Below are positions 34,000 through 42,606 of a stretch of 46,328 bases of DNA, in pieces. A program made the translations under genes and the position numbers. Location of the stretch: positions 1 through 46,328 of the forward strand of contig JAILLS010000088.1 in NCBI GenBank assembly GCA_024693025.1. The letters are read 5' to 3'. This stretch comes from Succinivibrio sp. GTDB taxonomy: Bacteria > Pseudomonadota > Gammaproteobacteria > Enterobacterales > Succinivibrionaceae. The notes beneath the pieces were generated by a model. The model worked only from the letters and a program-made list of their open reading frames with translations, had not been told where the DNA came from and made no database searches. Position 1 is the stretch's first letter; every line of letters starts with the position of its first letter.

Positions 34000-36903
34000 A
34001 TGCGCCAGTTAAATTTAATCTATGAAGATTTTCAGAGTGCTATAGAATCTCTGCACATTATCAAAGAGTATCTCCCCTCAGATCCTGCGGTAAGGATGGT
34101 GTTTCATCTCTATACCGCAAAGCTTTCCCTGCAGCAGGCTGAGCTCATCACGGCCTGTCTTGGCAAGCTGGCACCGCTCTCTCCCGTGATTGGCCTCTCT
34201 GAATTTCCGGTTATAAACCCTAAGGATCCTCCTGGGCGCATCAGAGTCAATGTGCTGATCTCTGAACACAGTGAATTTTTCCCGTTTCAGCTTGCCTGTG
34301 AGCGCGGTCAGGAACAGGCAGCGGCGCAGCGCCTTATCGGGCAGCTTAAACAGTTAAAGGCGCTTAAGGGCATTGAGCTGTACTCTGCCAATCAGCTCTT
34401 TGACACCGTGACTTTCGTACAGAGCTTAGGTGAGGCCTTCAGCGATGTGCCAATCTTTGGCTCGCTCTCAAAAAGTGCCAGCTTTATCAATGGCAGAGTT
34501 ACAGTAGATCCGGATTCTTTCTCCATCGGATCTGAGCTCAGCACCACGGGGATCTCGGTGCTGGCCTACTGCGGCGAAAGTCTTGAGGTAAGCATGCAGC
34601 TTCTGCAGAGCTGGAAACCGATTGGCCGCAGTCTGGAGATTGAACTTGATGCTGAGCCGCCTCTTGGCACCAGCGCCATCAGGACCATTGACCATCTGCC
34701 TGCCACTGAGGTGTTTCACAAATATCTGGGAGTGAACATTGATCAGGATTTTTTAAATCACGTGTGGCTCTTCCCGCTTCTCGTCAGGCGCAGGAATACG
34801 GAGCGCTGCTTCATACCGATTGGTTATAACGGCAGCACCTTTTATTTCAACGGACGCATCAATCCCGGTGAGGAGGTCAGTTTTTCCTACTGCACTCAGG
34901 AAGATATCCTCAAGGAGGCCTATGCTCAGGCCCAGAAGCTACAGCAAAGCCATACTGAGGCGCTGTTTCTCTATATCTGCAATAACCGCTCCGCTTTTAT
35001 GCGCGATGAGGAAGCGCGTGAATTTGAGTTTTACAGGAACTGCGCAGAGGATTTCTGCTACTGTCACTCCTTTGGTGAAATTGCCTGTCAGTCAGGAGAC
35101 GGCGGGGTCTTCAACAGTGCCTCGGTAGTGGTTGCCATGCGTGATTCATCAGCAGATCAGCAGCCGTCTTTGGAGCTGCAGCCTCCGCACTGTGCGGCAG
35201 ACACGAGCAGCACTGCTGATTCGTTTATCATTTCGCATTTCTTTCATGAGATCACCAAAGAGCTGGTTGCCTCTAAAACTTCACTTGAAAGCGAAGTTGA
35301 AAAAATCAGCAATGACTATAAGAATCTGTTGCTGCATATTGTGCAGACTCTGGCCGATACCATCGATGCCAAGGATCGCTATACCAACGGTCATTCAGGC
35401 CGGGTGGCGCAGTATGCCAGAGAGATCTCAAGACGCCTTGGCTATACGGAAAAAGAGCAGCTTGATATCTATATGATCGGACTTTTGCACGATGTGGGCA
35501 AGATCGGTGTGCCCGATGACGTCATCAACAAGGCCCTGAAGCTGACCAAGGATGAATATGACTGCATCAAGTCTCATCCGAATATCGGGGCCAGTATTCT
35601 TGACAACATCAAGGAAATGCCCAGTCTCAGGATCGGAGCTAAGTGGCATCATGAAAGGTATGACGGCAAGGGCTATCCTGACGGCCTCAAGGGCGAGGAG
35701 ATCCCGGAGATTGCCCGCATCATTGCCGTAGCGGATGCCTACGATGCCATGACCAGCAACCGCGTCTATCGTGATGCGCTGCCGCAGGCTACCGTCAGAG
35801 CCGAAATCATCGGCGGCATGCATAAACAGTTTGATCCGAGATTTGCCACAATCATGGTGGACATGATTGATGATGACAAGGAATACCGGATGAGGGAGAC
35901 TACACAGCGCAAGGTAGACTCTCTGCAGAAACTCATCAGGCTTGAAGATGATCTCAATCTCAAGCAGGATGCCAGACACATCTCCTTCCTGCAGCTGGTC
36001 GACTTCGGCCGCAGCATGCCGGGCGGCTTCTTTGTGTACAAGGCCGAAGGCGGCGAGGAGCTCCTCTATGTCAATGATATCGTGCTGGATATGTTCAAAT
36101 GCCGCGATATGAATGAGTTTAAGAGTCTGACGGGCTTTACCTTTGTGGGCATGGTGCATGAGGATGATCTGGAGCGCATCGAAAAATCCATCAGCATGCA
36201 GGTGGCAAGTAACGATAAGCAGCTTGATTACATTGAATACCGTATCCGCAGAAAGGATGGCGAAATCCGCTGGGTGGATGATTATGGACGCCTCGTGAAC
36301 ACGATTGAATACGGGGAAGTCTATTTTGTGCTGATAAGAGACATTACGGATCAGCACAATACCCGCGTGGCGCTCACCGAAACGGATCATCTGACCGGCG
36401 CCTATAACCGCCGCGCCTTTGATGAGAAGATCTTAAGAAAGACCAGAGAGCTGTTAAACCGGGAGGGCACGCTGGGCATGCTCATGCTTGATATCGACAG
36501 ATTCAAGGATTTCAATGATGAATATGGCCATCTGGCCGGAGATCACTGTCTTTGCTCAGTCGCCGATGCACTGATTAAACATCTCAAACCCTATAATAAA
36601 TCTCTGTTCCGCTATGGAGGCGAGGAGTTTGCCATCCTGTTTGACAATCAGAGTTTTGAACAGGTCCTGAAAATTGCCGAAAGCCTGCGCGAGAGCATCC
36701 GCAATCTTAGGATCAGTCATGAGCATTTTGAACATCACTTCGTCACCATCAGTATCGGGGTGGGATTTTTAAACAGCGAGGAGGCGCACGCTCTCTCCGA
36801 TCCGGTTACCCGTCTGATAAAACTAGCTGATGAGGCGCTTTATACTGCCAAAACCTCAGGACGTGATTCGGTTAAGTTTAAGGTGCTGCAACAGGAGCAG
36901 TGA
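34000..36903 (+). CDS. FIST - HD-GYP - PAS - GGDEF cyclic-di-GMP protein
   Basis: A 967-residue soluble protein. Residues about 1-385 look like the FIST_N/FIST_C sensory module (GRIRVNVLISEHSEFF, PIFGSLSKSASF, WLFPLLVRRR, ALFLYICNNRSAFM). A coiled linker (about 415-440) leads to an HD-GYP domain (about 440-625) with LLHDVGKIG near 494, HHERYDGKGYPDGLKG near 550 and DAYDAMTSNR. A PAS domain follows (about 660-790, RRKDGEIRWVDDYGRLV), then a GGDEF domain with an intact GGEEF near 873 in RYGGEEFAIL. Both enzymatic motifs are intact, so it could both break and make c-di-GMP. FIST domains are proposed to sense small ligands such as amino acids. Monocistronic by appearance. Confidence 0.88.
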   Translation: MRQLNLIYEDFQSAIESLHIIKEYLPSDPAVRMVFHLYTAKLSLQQAELITACLGKLAPLSPVIGLSEFPVINPKDPPGRIRVNVLISEHSEFFPFQLACERGQEQAAAQRLIGQLKQLKALKGIELYSANQLFDTVTFVQSLGEAFSDVPIFGSLSKSASFINGRVTVDPDSFSIGSELSTTGISVLAYCGESLEVSMQLLQSWKPIGRSLEIELDAEPPLGTSAIRTIDHLPATEVFHKYLGVNIDQDFLNHVWLFPLLVRRRNTERCFIPIGYNGSTFYFNGRINPGEEVSFSYCTQEDILKEAYAQAQKLQQSHTEALFLYICNNRSAFMRDEEAREFEFYRNCAEDFCYCHSFGEIACQSGDGGVFNSASVVVAMRDSSADQQPSLELQPPHCAADTSSTADSFIISHFFHEITKELVASKTSLESEVEKISNDYKNLLLHIVQTLADTIDAKDRYTNGHSGRVAQYAREISRRLGYTEKEQLDIYMIGLLHDVGKIGVPDDVINKALKLTKDEYDCIKSHPNIGASILDNIKEMPSLRIGAKWHHERYDGKGYPDGLKGEEIPEIARIIAVADAYDAMTSNRVYRDALPQATVRAEIIGGMHKQFDPRFATIMVDMIDDDKEYRMRETTQRKVDSLQKLIRLEDDLNLKQDARHISFLQLVDFGRSMPGGFFVYKAEGGEELLYVNDIVLDMFKCRDMNEFKSLTGFTFVGMVHEDDLERIEKSISMQVASNDKQLDYIEYRIRRKDGEIRWVDDYGRLVNTIEYGEVYFVLIRDITDQHNTRVALTETDHLTGAYNRRAFDEKILRKTRELLNREGTLGMLMLDIDRFKDFNDEYGHLAGDHCLCSVADALIKHLKPYNKSLFRYGGEEFAILFDNQSFEQVLKIAESLRESIRNLRISHEHFEHHFVTISIGVGFLNSEEAHALSDPVTRLIKLADEALYTAKTSGRDSVKFKVLQQEQ

Positions 36904-36956
36904 CGAAAGAAAAGCTGCCATCACTGCTGTTTAAGTCGAAAAGCCTGACTAAGAGA

Positions 36957-36979
36957 CATCACAGCTTGGTGCTGTGATG
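36957..36979. other. Perfect 9-bp hairpin between convergent genes
   Basis: CATCACAGC pairs with GCTGTGATG around TTGGT, 53 nt after the GGDEF gene and before the end of the opposite GH1 gene. It lacks a T run on either side, so it may be a weak bidirectional terminator. Confidence 0.45.
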
Positions 36980-36993
36980 CCGCAGGCCTAAGC

Positions 36994-38331
36994 CTAGAGA
37001 CAGGCGCCGTTGCTTTTAATCACTTCGCTGTACCAGAGGGCTGAATCCTTGAGGATGCGCTTCTGATCGCGATAATCAACATAGATGAGCCCAAAGCGCG
37101 GATCATATCCTTCAGCCCATTCATAGTTGTCCATGATCGACCAGTACATATAGCCGATGAGATCATAGCCTTCACTGACCGCCTGCTGAGCCTTGAGCAG
37201 ATGACGGTGAATATAGTCGATGCGCTGCGGATCATGCACCTTGCCGTCGAGCATGACAAAGTCATTATTGCACATGCCGTTTTCGGTGATGAGCAGCGGC
37301 AGCTTGTATCTGTCCTGCAGGAAGCGGATGGCCCAGTACATGCAGTCAGGATCGATAGGCCAGCCAAGAGAATTGCGCGGACAGCCCTGATATTCGTTGC
37401 TCTGATAGGCGCTGCCTTCGACGTCAAAGCCTGCGGCCAGATAGAGATTAAAGCCGAGAAAATCCAGCGGCTGTTTTAACAGTTCAAGCTCAGATGGGCT
37501 AAAGAGCGTGGTGCAAAGATAATCTTCCACATCACGTGGCGTCTGTCCGAGCACGACCGGATCAATCCACCAGCCCACTGAAAATGGGCCCTGCAGGGTG
37601 TTGCTGAAGGTGAGCCTGCGGGCCTCTTCAATCGCCGCAGCGCTCAGATCCGCAGGCTTGTAGACCGGGCCGGTCGGGGCAAAGCCGATCTTAGGCGGCA
37701 GTTTGGCGTTCTCCCTGATTAGCTGCACGGCTTTAGCGTGAGCTAGGAGCACATGTCTGGTGCAGGGGATCAGGGCTGCCTTGTCATCGAGGAATGGGGC
37801 ATGGCGTGCATCCTTATAGCTGATGCCGATAAAGCAGTTAGGCTCATTGAAGGTCAGCCACAGGCTGACTTCATCTGAAAGCGCGTCGATGACCGTTTTG
37901 GTGTAGGCGCAGAACCAGTCCACTGACTCGGGATTCTGCCAGCCGCCTTTTTTATAGAGCTCATAGGGGAGATCCCAGTGATAGAGCGTGATGAGTGGCT
38001 CAATGCCGTGGGCCTTGAGCTCGTGCACAAGATCCTTATAGAACTGCAGCCCCTGCTGATTGACCTTGCCCGTACCCTCAGGCAGCACGCGCGACCAGCT
38101 TATCGAGAAGCGATAGTACTTAAGTCCAAGCTCAGCCATCAGCGCCACATCCTCGCGCATCCTGTGATAATGATCGCAGGCCTCATGCGGTGACTCATTA
38201 TGTGCAGTATGCCCCTCATACAGGACATCCCATAGACTGAGTCCTCTGCCGTCCTCAAGATAGCCTCCTTCGACCTGGGCTGCGGCAGAAGCGGCACCCC
38301 ACATAAAATTAGCTTTGAACTTACCTTTCAT
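36994..38331 (-). CDS. GH1 beta-glucosidase
   Basis: A 445-residue family 1 retaining beta-glycosidase. The N-terminal FMWGAASAAAQVEGG is the family signature. The acid/base is Glu163 in LTFNEPN and the nucleophile is Glu350 in LITENG. The C-terminal DNYEWAEGYDPRFGL motif is that of enzymes acting on unphosphorylated beta-glucosides; 6-phospho-beta-glucosidases have a different sequence there. No signal peptide: a cytoplasmic enzyme for imported cellobiose or plant beta-glucosides. AGGAGA precedes the ATG. It starts 36 nt after the serine dehydratase stop, so it may be cotranscribed with sdaC and sdaA despite an unrelated pathway. Confidence 0.92.
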   Translation of the reverse strand: MKGKFKANFMWGAASAAAQVEGGYLEDGRGLSLWDVLYEGHTAHNESPHEACDHYHRMREDVALMAELGLKYYRFSISWSRVLPEGTGKVNQQGLQFYKDLVHELKAHGIEPLITLYHWDLPYELYKKGGWQNPESVDWFCAYTKTVIDALSDEVSLWLTFNEPNCFIGISYKDARHAPFLDDKAALIPCTRHVLLAHAKAVQLIRENAKLPPKIGFAPTGPVYKPADLSAAAIEEARRLTFSNTLQGPFSVGWWIDPVVLGQTPRDVEDYLCTTLFSPSELELLKQPLDFLGFNLYLAAGFDVEGSAYQSNEYQGCPRNSLGWPIDPDCMYWAIRFLQDRYKLPLLITENGMCNNDFVMLDGKVHDPQRIDYIHRHLLKAQQAVSEGYDLIGYMYWSIMDNYEWAEGYDPRFGLIYVDYRDQKRILKDSALWYSEVIKSNGACL

Positions 38332-38367
38332 GCTGTCTCCTGTGTCTTCATGAACTCTGCTTTTAGC

Positions 38368-39765
38368 TTAACATTCAACCACGCTGACAGCCAGGCCTCC
38401 AGCGCTGGTTTCCTTGAATTTGATGTTCATATTGCGGCCGATCTCATTCATGGCCATGATGGCGGCATCGAGAGAAACCTTATGCTGGGTGTCGGCCTCC
38501 GCGGTGGCCAAGAGCACCGCATTGTAGGCCTTGATGGCTCCCATGGCATTGCGCTCGATGCAGGGGATCTGCACATACCCGCCGACCGGATCACAGGTCA
38601 GGCCCAGGTGGTGCTCCAGAGCAATCTCCGCGGCATTCTCAACCACGGTGGCATTGTAGCCGAGCGCATGTGCCAGCATGGCAGCGGCCATGGAGGAGGC
38701 CACGCCGACTTCACCCTGACAGCCCACCTCTGCTCCGGCAATGCCGGCATTATGCTTACACAGCATGCCGACCGCTGCTGAGGCCACCAAACCTTCGTTG
38801 AGCGCGCGGGCGCCTATATGCAGATCTTCACGCATGGCATAGAGCAGGGCAGGGATCACTCCGGCAGCTCCGCAGGTCGGGGCAGTGACAATGACACCTC
38901 CGGAGGCATTCTCTTCAGAGACGGCAAAAGCATAGGCGTTAATCCTGCCTAAGAGTTGATCGATGAGCAGATTATGGCCCTGATAGTGCTTAAGGATAGC
39001 CTGAGCCTTCTTATAGACCCCCAGGGTGCCCGGCAGTTTGCCAAAGCCCAAAAGACCATGCTCCACGCTCTCAAACATGGCCATCTTGAGCTCGTCGATA
39101 TGCTGCCAGATCTGTGGTCTTGACATGCCGGTGATGGCCATTTCGTTTTCGATAATCAGCTCGTGCAGCTCAAGTCCGGTCTCCTTAAGGCGCTGCTGCA
39201 GCTCATGCATGCTGCGGTAAGGATGAGCAGGAGTGCCGCGTTTGGGCTCCTGCCAGCCTTTCCACTGCACAAAGCCGCCGCCTACGGAATAGTATTCGCG
39301 TTCGGCTATGGTCTGCTTATTGGCATCGAGTAGCCTGATGACCAGAGTATTGTTATAGGGGCTGTCATGTTTGACAGGACCGAAGGTAATCTGCTTGAGG
39401 CTCAGCGGCAGGCTGAGGGAGCCCACCTTGAACTGATAGATGGCCTGAGGGTTTTCCCGCATGTTCTGCAAAAGACCCGGCGGACAGTGTTCAGGGGTAT
39501 TGCCAAGTAAGCCTGCCAGAACCGCAATATCGGTGCCATGTCCCATGCCGGTTGCTGACAGCGAGCCAAGCAGGGTAACTTCAAGCGCCGTGCCTGATGC
39601 TACAAGCTTAGGATCGGTGTTTTGCAGCAGCACAAGAAAGTCATGGCCTGCTTTCATCGGACCTATGGTATGTGAGCTTGAGGGTCCTGGACCTATCTTG
39701 AAAAAGTCAAACAGGGCAGTTTCCACAGGGGGACGGTTGGCGAATGGATCAGTTTTTGTCATCAT
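38368..39765 (-). CDS. L-serine ammonia-lyase, [4Fe-4S] type (single chain)
   Basis: A 465-residue L-serine dehydratase of the SdaA/SdaB/TdcG type that deaminates serine to pyruvate using an oxygen-sensitive iron-sulfur cluster. The N-terminal GPGPSSSHTIGPMKAG and GSLSATGMGHGTD motifs mark the beta domain. The cluster-binding cysteines are placed as in type 2 enzymes: Cys349 in EVGCQGEVG, then Cys391 and Cys402 in CDPVGGYVQIPC. The last residue is Cys465, the tail-in-mouth cysteine known from the Legionella enzyme. It lies 53 nt downstream of sdaC, with which it forms a serine uptake and breakdown unit. Which paralogue name (sdaA, sdaB or tdcG) applies cannot be decided. Confidence 0.92.
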   Translation of the reverse strand: MMTKTDPFANRPPVETALFDFFKIGPGPSSSHTIGPMKAGHDFLVLLQNTDPKLVASGTALEVTLLGSLSATGMGHGTDIAVLAGLLGNTPEHCPPGLLQNMRENPQAIYQFKVGSLSLPLSLKQITFGPVKHDSPYNNTLVIRLLDANKQTIAEREYYSVGGGFVQWKGWQEPKRGTPAHPYRSMHELQQRLKETGLELHELIIENEMAITGMSRPQIWQHIDELKMAMFESVEHGLLGFGKLPGTLGVYKKAQAILKHYQGHNLLIDQLLGRINAYAFAVSEENASGGVIVTAPTCGAAGVIPALLYAMREDLHIGARALNEGLVASAAVGMLCKHNAGIAGAEVGCQGEVGVASSMAAAMLAHALGYNATVVENAAEIALEHHLGLTCDPVGGYVQIPCIERNAMGAIKAYNAVLLATAEADTQHKVSLDAAIMAMNEIGRNMNIKFKETSAGGLAVSVVEC

Positions 39766-39791
39766 AATGAAAATCTCTTTGACTAATCAGA

Positions 39792-39811
39792 CTCCTGCCT
39801 GTGAGCAGGAG
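39792..39811 (-). other. Hairpin between sdaC and the serine dehydratase gene
   Basis: CTCCTGC pairs with GCAGGAG around a six-base loop in the 53-nt gap. There is no T run, so partial termination or mRNA processing between the two genes is possible. Confidence 0.45.
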
Positions 39812-39818
39812 CTGTAAT

Positions 39819-41084
39819 TTAGAAAATGCTTAGTATGAGGGATGCTATGGTCAGAAGACCCATGACGGTTACAAAGATATTGGATTTCTGTTTGGCATAG
39901 CGGCGCATCGCCGGAATGGTGGCAACGGCATACATCGGCATGATAAAGAGGATCATGGCGATGACCGGGCCGCTGAGCGTTTCAATGAGACTCAGAATGC
40001 TTGGATTTACCGTGGCGACAAACCAGAGCGAGACAAAGAAGAACAGGGTGATCAGGGTGGTGCGCCTGTTATCGACCATGGGGGTGCCCTTCTTGCTCAG
40101 TTTGACAATGAGACCGTTCAGGCCTTCGCGTGCGCCAAGATAGTGACCGAAGAAGGAAGTGGAGATGGCGAGGAAGGCAATGACAGGTCCTGCGATGGCG
40201 ATCAGCGGCTCCTGCAGCTCATTGGCCAGGAAGGAGAGAATATTGATGTTCTGCGCGCGTGCCTGTGCAAGCTCCTCGGTGTTTAAGGTCAGGACGCAGG
40301 AGAAGACGAAGAACATGACAAACAGCACCAGGGTACCGCTGGTATATTTTAAGGATCGTGCAGCATAGAAGTCAGCTGCCTGCTGTCCGTAGTGGCGTTT
40401 CTGATCCACGGCAAAGGTGGAGATGGCAGGGGAGTGATTGAAGGCAAACACCAGCACCGGCAGGGTGATCCACAGGGTGTAGATAAACTCAGAAGTCTCA
40501 GGCACGGCAGACAGATTCTCAGCAAGCCTCCACTGAGGGATCAGATAGACGGAGAGGACCAGCAGAATTATGCAGAGCGGATAAACGAGTTTTTCATTAA
40601 AAATCAGGACCATTTTGCGGCCGCACAGAATAATGCCGATATAGGCTGTCACGCAGATCAAAGAGAGCCAGACTCTGGGGATGGGCTCATAATGCAGCTG
40701 ATTGGTGATGAAGCTCTGCACGGTATTGGTAATGCTCACCGCATAGATGCACAGGATCGGATAGATGGCCATGAAGTAGAGGGCGGTGAAGATAATACCG
40801 GCTATCTTGCCGAAGAAATCTTCCGCCACATTGGTAATGTCATCGTTTTCTGACTTGGAGCAGAGCACCATGCGGGACAGGCCCCGATGGGCAAAGTAGG
40901 TCATAGGTCCCACCACCGCGGTAACAATAAACAGCGGCCAGATCCCTGACTGTCCTGCAGTTATGGGTAAAAACAGAATGCCGGCACCTACTGCGGTGCC
41001 GAACAGATTCAGGATCCAGAGCAGGTCGAATTTGCTCAGATGCGGATTTACAGAAGTCTCTTGCTGTGGCTGTGATGCGCTCAT
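39819..41084 (-). CDS. sdaC: Serine/threonine transporter, SdaC family
   Basis: A 421-residue inner-membrane permease of the hydroxy/aromatic amino acid family with about eleven hydrophobic segments. The start motif LLWILNLFGTAVGAGILFLPI and the central VFAFNHSPAISTFAVDQKRHYG are typical of SdaC, an H+ serine symporter. A similar carrier for threonine (TdcC) is a less likely alternative, because the neighbour is a serine dehydratase. AAGGAT lies upstream of the ATG. The promoter lies in the 369-bp region shared with divergent uxuA. Confidence 0.9.
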   Translation of the reverse strand: MSASQPQQETSVNPHLSKFDLLWILNLFGTAVGAGILFLPITAGQSGIWPLFIVTAVVGPMTYFAHRGLSRMVLCSKSENDDITNVAEDFFGKIAGIIFTALYFMAIYPILCIYAVSITNTVQSFITNQLHYEPIPRVWLSLICVTAYIGIILCGRKMVLIFNEKLVYPLCIILLVLSVYLIPQWRLAENLSAVPETSEFIYTLWITLPVLVFAFNHSPAISTFAVDQKRHYGQQAADFYAARSLKYTSGTLVLFVMFFVFSCVLTLNTEELAQARAQNINILSFLANELQEPLIAIAGPVIAFLAISTSFFGHYLGAREGLNGLIVKLSKKGTPMVDNRRTTLITLFFFVSLWFVATVNPSILSLIETLSGPVIAMILFIMPMYAVATIPAMRRYAKQKSNIFVTVMGLLTIASLILSIF

Positions 41085-41453
41085 AAACTATCCTTTATGT
41101 ATTGTTTTTTTGATTGAAATTTTTATTTGTGAGCTCCTGTGCAGACCGGGTCTGCATAAGACAATAGAGTCATTATAGAAGTATTTAGAAAAGATTGCGG
41201 TCTGCACTTTGAGGAGATTCGATCCAGCGCATATTTTTTGCGCCATATAAGGATAAATCCTGCGGCCGCCGCATCAGCTGACGGTCAGGCGGCTTAAACT
41301 TTATAAACAATTTATTGAAATATAAATATATAGTCTAAATACTGTGGAGAGAATCACAATTTTTAGGATTTACTCTAGCATTTAGAATACTTGTATACTA
41401 GAATTACAAGTATTCTAATTCATTCAAATTTCTTTGCTAGGAGAATTTCAGCT
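41085..41453. other. Divergent intergenic region between sdaC and uxuA
   Basis: This 369-bp, A/T-rich region must hold promoters for both divergent units. It has a GC island with GCGGCCGC near 41263 and a TTGAAA/TAAATA-like promoter pair near 41315-41341. The inverted repeat at 41382-41418 is listed separately. No reading frame of interest was seen. Confidence 0.5.
41382..41418 (+). promoter_or_regulatory. Candidate operator: perfect 14-bp inverted repeat before uxuA
   Basis: TTAGAATACTTGTA (41382-41395) is repeated inverted as TACAAGTATTCTAA (41405-41418) with nine bases between. The left arm includes ACTTGTATACT, close to TTGTATAC-type sites of GntR-family uronate regulators (UxuR/ExuR group), and a TATACT box (41394-41399) that could be the -10. 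A repressor bound here would block uxuAB. Protein identity is inference; the regulator is not in this window. Confidence 0.6.
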
Positions 41454-42575
41454 ATGATGCACATGACTTTTCGTTGGTATGGCCCAGATCAGGATCCTAT
41501 TTCTTTAGAGAAAATTCGTCAGATTGGCGGTATGGAAGGTGTAATTACCGCTCTGCACGAGATCCCGGCAGGTGAAGTATGGCCTGAGGAGAAGGTCCGC
41601 GAGCGCAAGGCTATTGTGGAGAAGGCCGGCCTCAAGCTGATGGGTGTGGAAAGCATCAACGTGCATGAGGACATCAAATACGGCTCCAAGGAAAGAGACC
41701 GTCTCATCGACAACTATATCAAATCCTTAGAAGCAGTCGGCAAGTGCGGCATCCACATGGTATGCTACAACTTCATGCCGGTCTTTGACTGGACCCGTAC
41801 TGATCTTGCCATGCCGCTGCCGGATGGTTCCAAGGCCATGTCCTATGACGGCAAGATCTGCGAAGGCTTAACTGCTGAACAGATGTTTGATTACATCCAG
41901 AAGAATTCCAACGGCTTTGAGATGCCAGGCTGGGAGCTCAACCGCCGCGCTGAAATTACTGCAGAGATCAAGAAGTTTGCCGGTATGACCGGAGATGAGC
42001 TCAGAGCCAACTTCAAGTATTTCTTAGACGCCATTATGCCGACCTGCGAGAAGTACAACATCAAGATGGGTGTACATCCTGATGATCCTTCCTATGATCT
42101 GTTCGGTCTGCCAAGAATCTGCAAGTCAGAAGAAGACCTGGTCAAGATCGCCAGAATGAATTCAAGCCCATATAACGGCTTTACTCTCTGCACCGGCTCC
42201 TTAGGCTCCAACCCTAACAACAATCTGCCTAAGATTATCCGCAACAAGGAAATCGGCCCGCGCATTCACTTTGCCCATGTCCGCAACGTCAAGCACACCG
42301 GCGATCATCAGTTCCACGAGAGTGCTCATATTTCTCACACCGGCTCCCTGGACCTCTATGAGATCATGAAAGCCTTAATCGAGATGGGCTTCAACGGCAT
42401 TATCCGTCCAGATCACGGCCGTGAGATCTGGGATGAGGTGGCACGTCCTGGTTATGGTCTGTTCGACCGTGCCTTAGGTGCTAACTACCTGACTGGCCTT
42501 GAGGAAGCCATCCGCAAATCAAAGGGCATGCCATATCCTGACAATGTCAACACTACTGAGCAGCCACTGCTTTAA
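41454..42575 (+). CDS. uxuA: Mannonate dehydratase
   Basis: A 373-residue TIM-barrel enzyme that dehydrates D-mannonate to 2-keto-3-deoxygluconate, using Mn2+ or Fe2+. The characteristic FRWYGPDQDPISLEKIRQIGG start, VVTALHEIPAGEVW-like segment, MGVHPDDPS near 200, HFAHVRNVK near 270 and RPDHGREIW near 320 are all present; the His, Cys and Asp residues in the latter three bind metal. The start at 41454 is set by AGGAGA; the TTG at 41391 lies inside the operator repeat and is rejected. It is slightly shorter than the E. coli protein. It is followed by uxuB in the same operon. Confidence 0.94.
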   Translation: MMHMTFRWYGPDQDPISLEKIRQIGGMEGVITALHEIPAGEVWPEEKVRERKAIVEKAGLKLMGVESINVHEDIKYGSKERDRLIDNYIKSLEAVGKCGIHMVCYNFMPVFDWTRTDLAMPLPDGSKAMSYDGKICEGLTAEQMFDYIQKNSNGFEMPGWELNRRAEITAEIKKFAGMTGDELRANFKYFLDAIMPTCEKYNIKMGVHPDDPSYDLFGLPRICKSEEDLVKIARMNSSPYNGFTLCTGSLGSNPNNNLPKIIRNKEIGPRIHFAHVRNVKHTGDHQFHESAHISHTGSLDLYEIMKALIEMGFNGIIRPDHGREIWDEVARPGYGLFDRALGANYLTGLEEAIRKSKGMPYPDNVNTTEQPLL

Positions 42576-42606
42576 TTTAGGCAATTTCAAGGATTAAGGA
42601 AGAAAA

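Noticed and set aside
35428-36390. 320-codon minus-strand frame inside the HD-GYP/PAS region
   Set aside because: Antisense shadow; the plus strand encodes intact catalytic motifs throughout and the antisense protein shows no family features.
41391-41453. N-terminal extension of uxuA from a TTG codon
   Set aside because: It begins inside the perfect inverted repeat, lacks a ribosome site and is not part of the mannonate dehydratase fold; ATG 41454 has AGGAGA.
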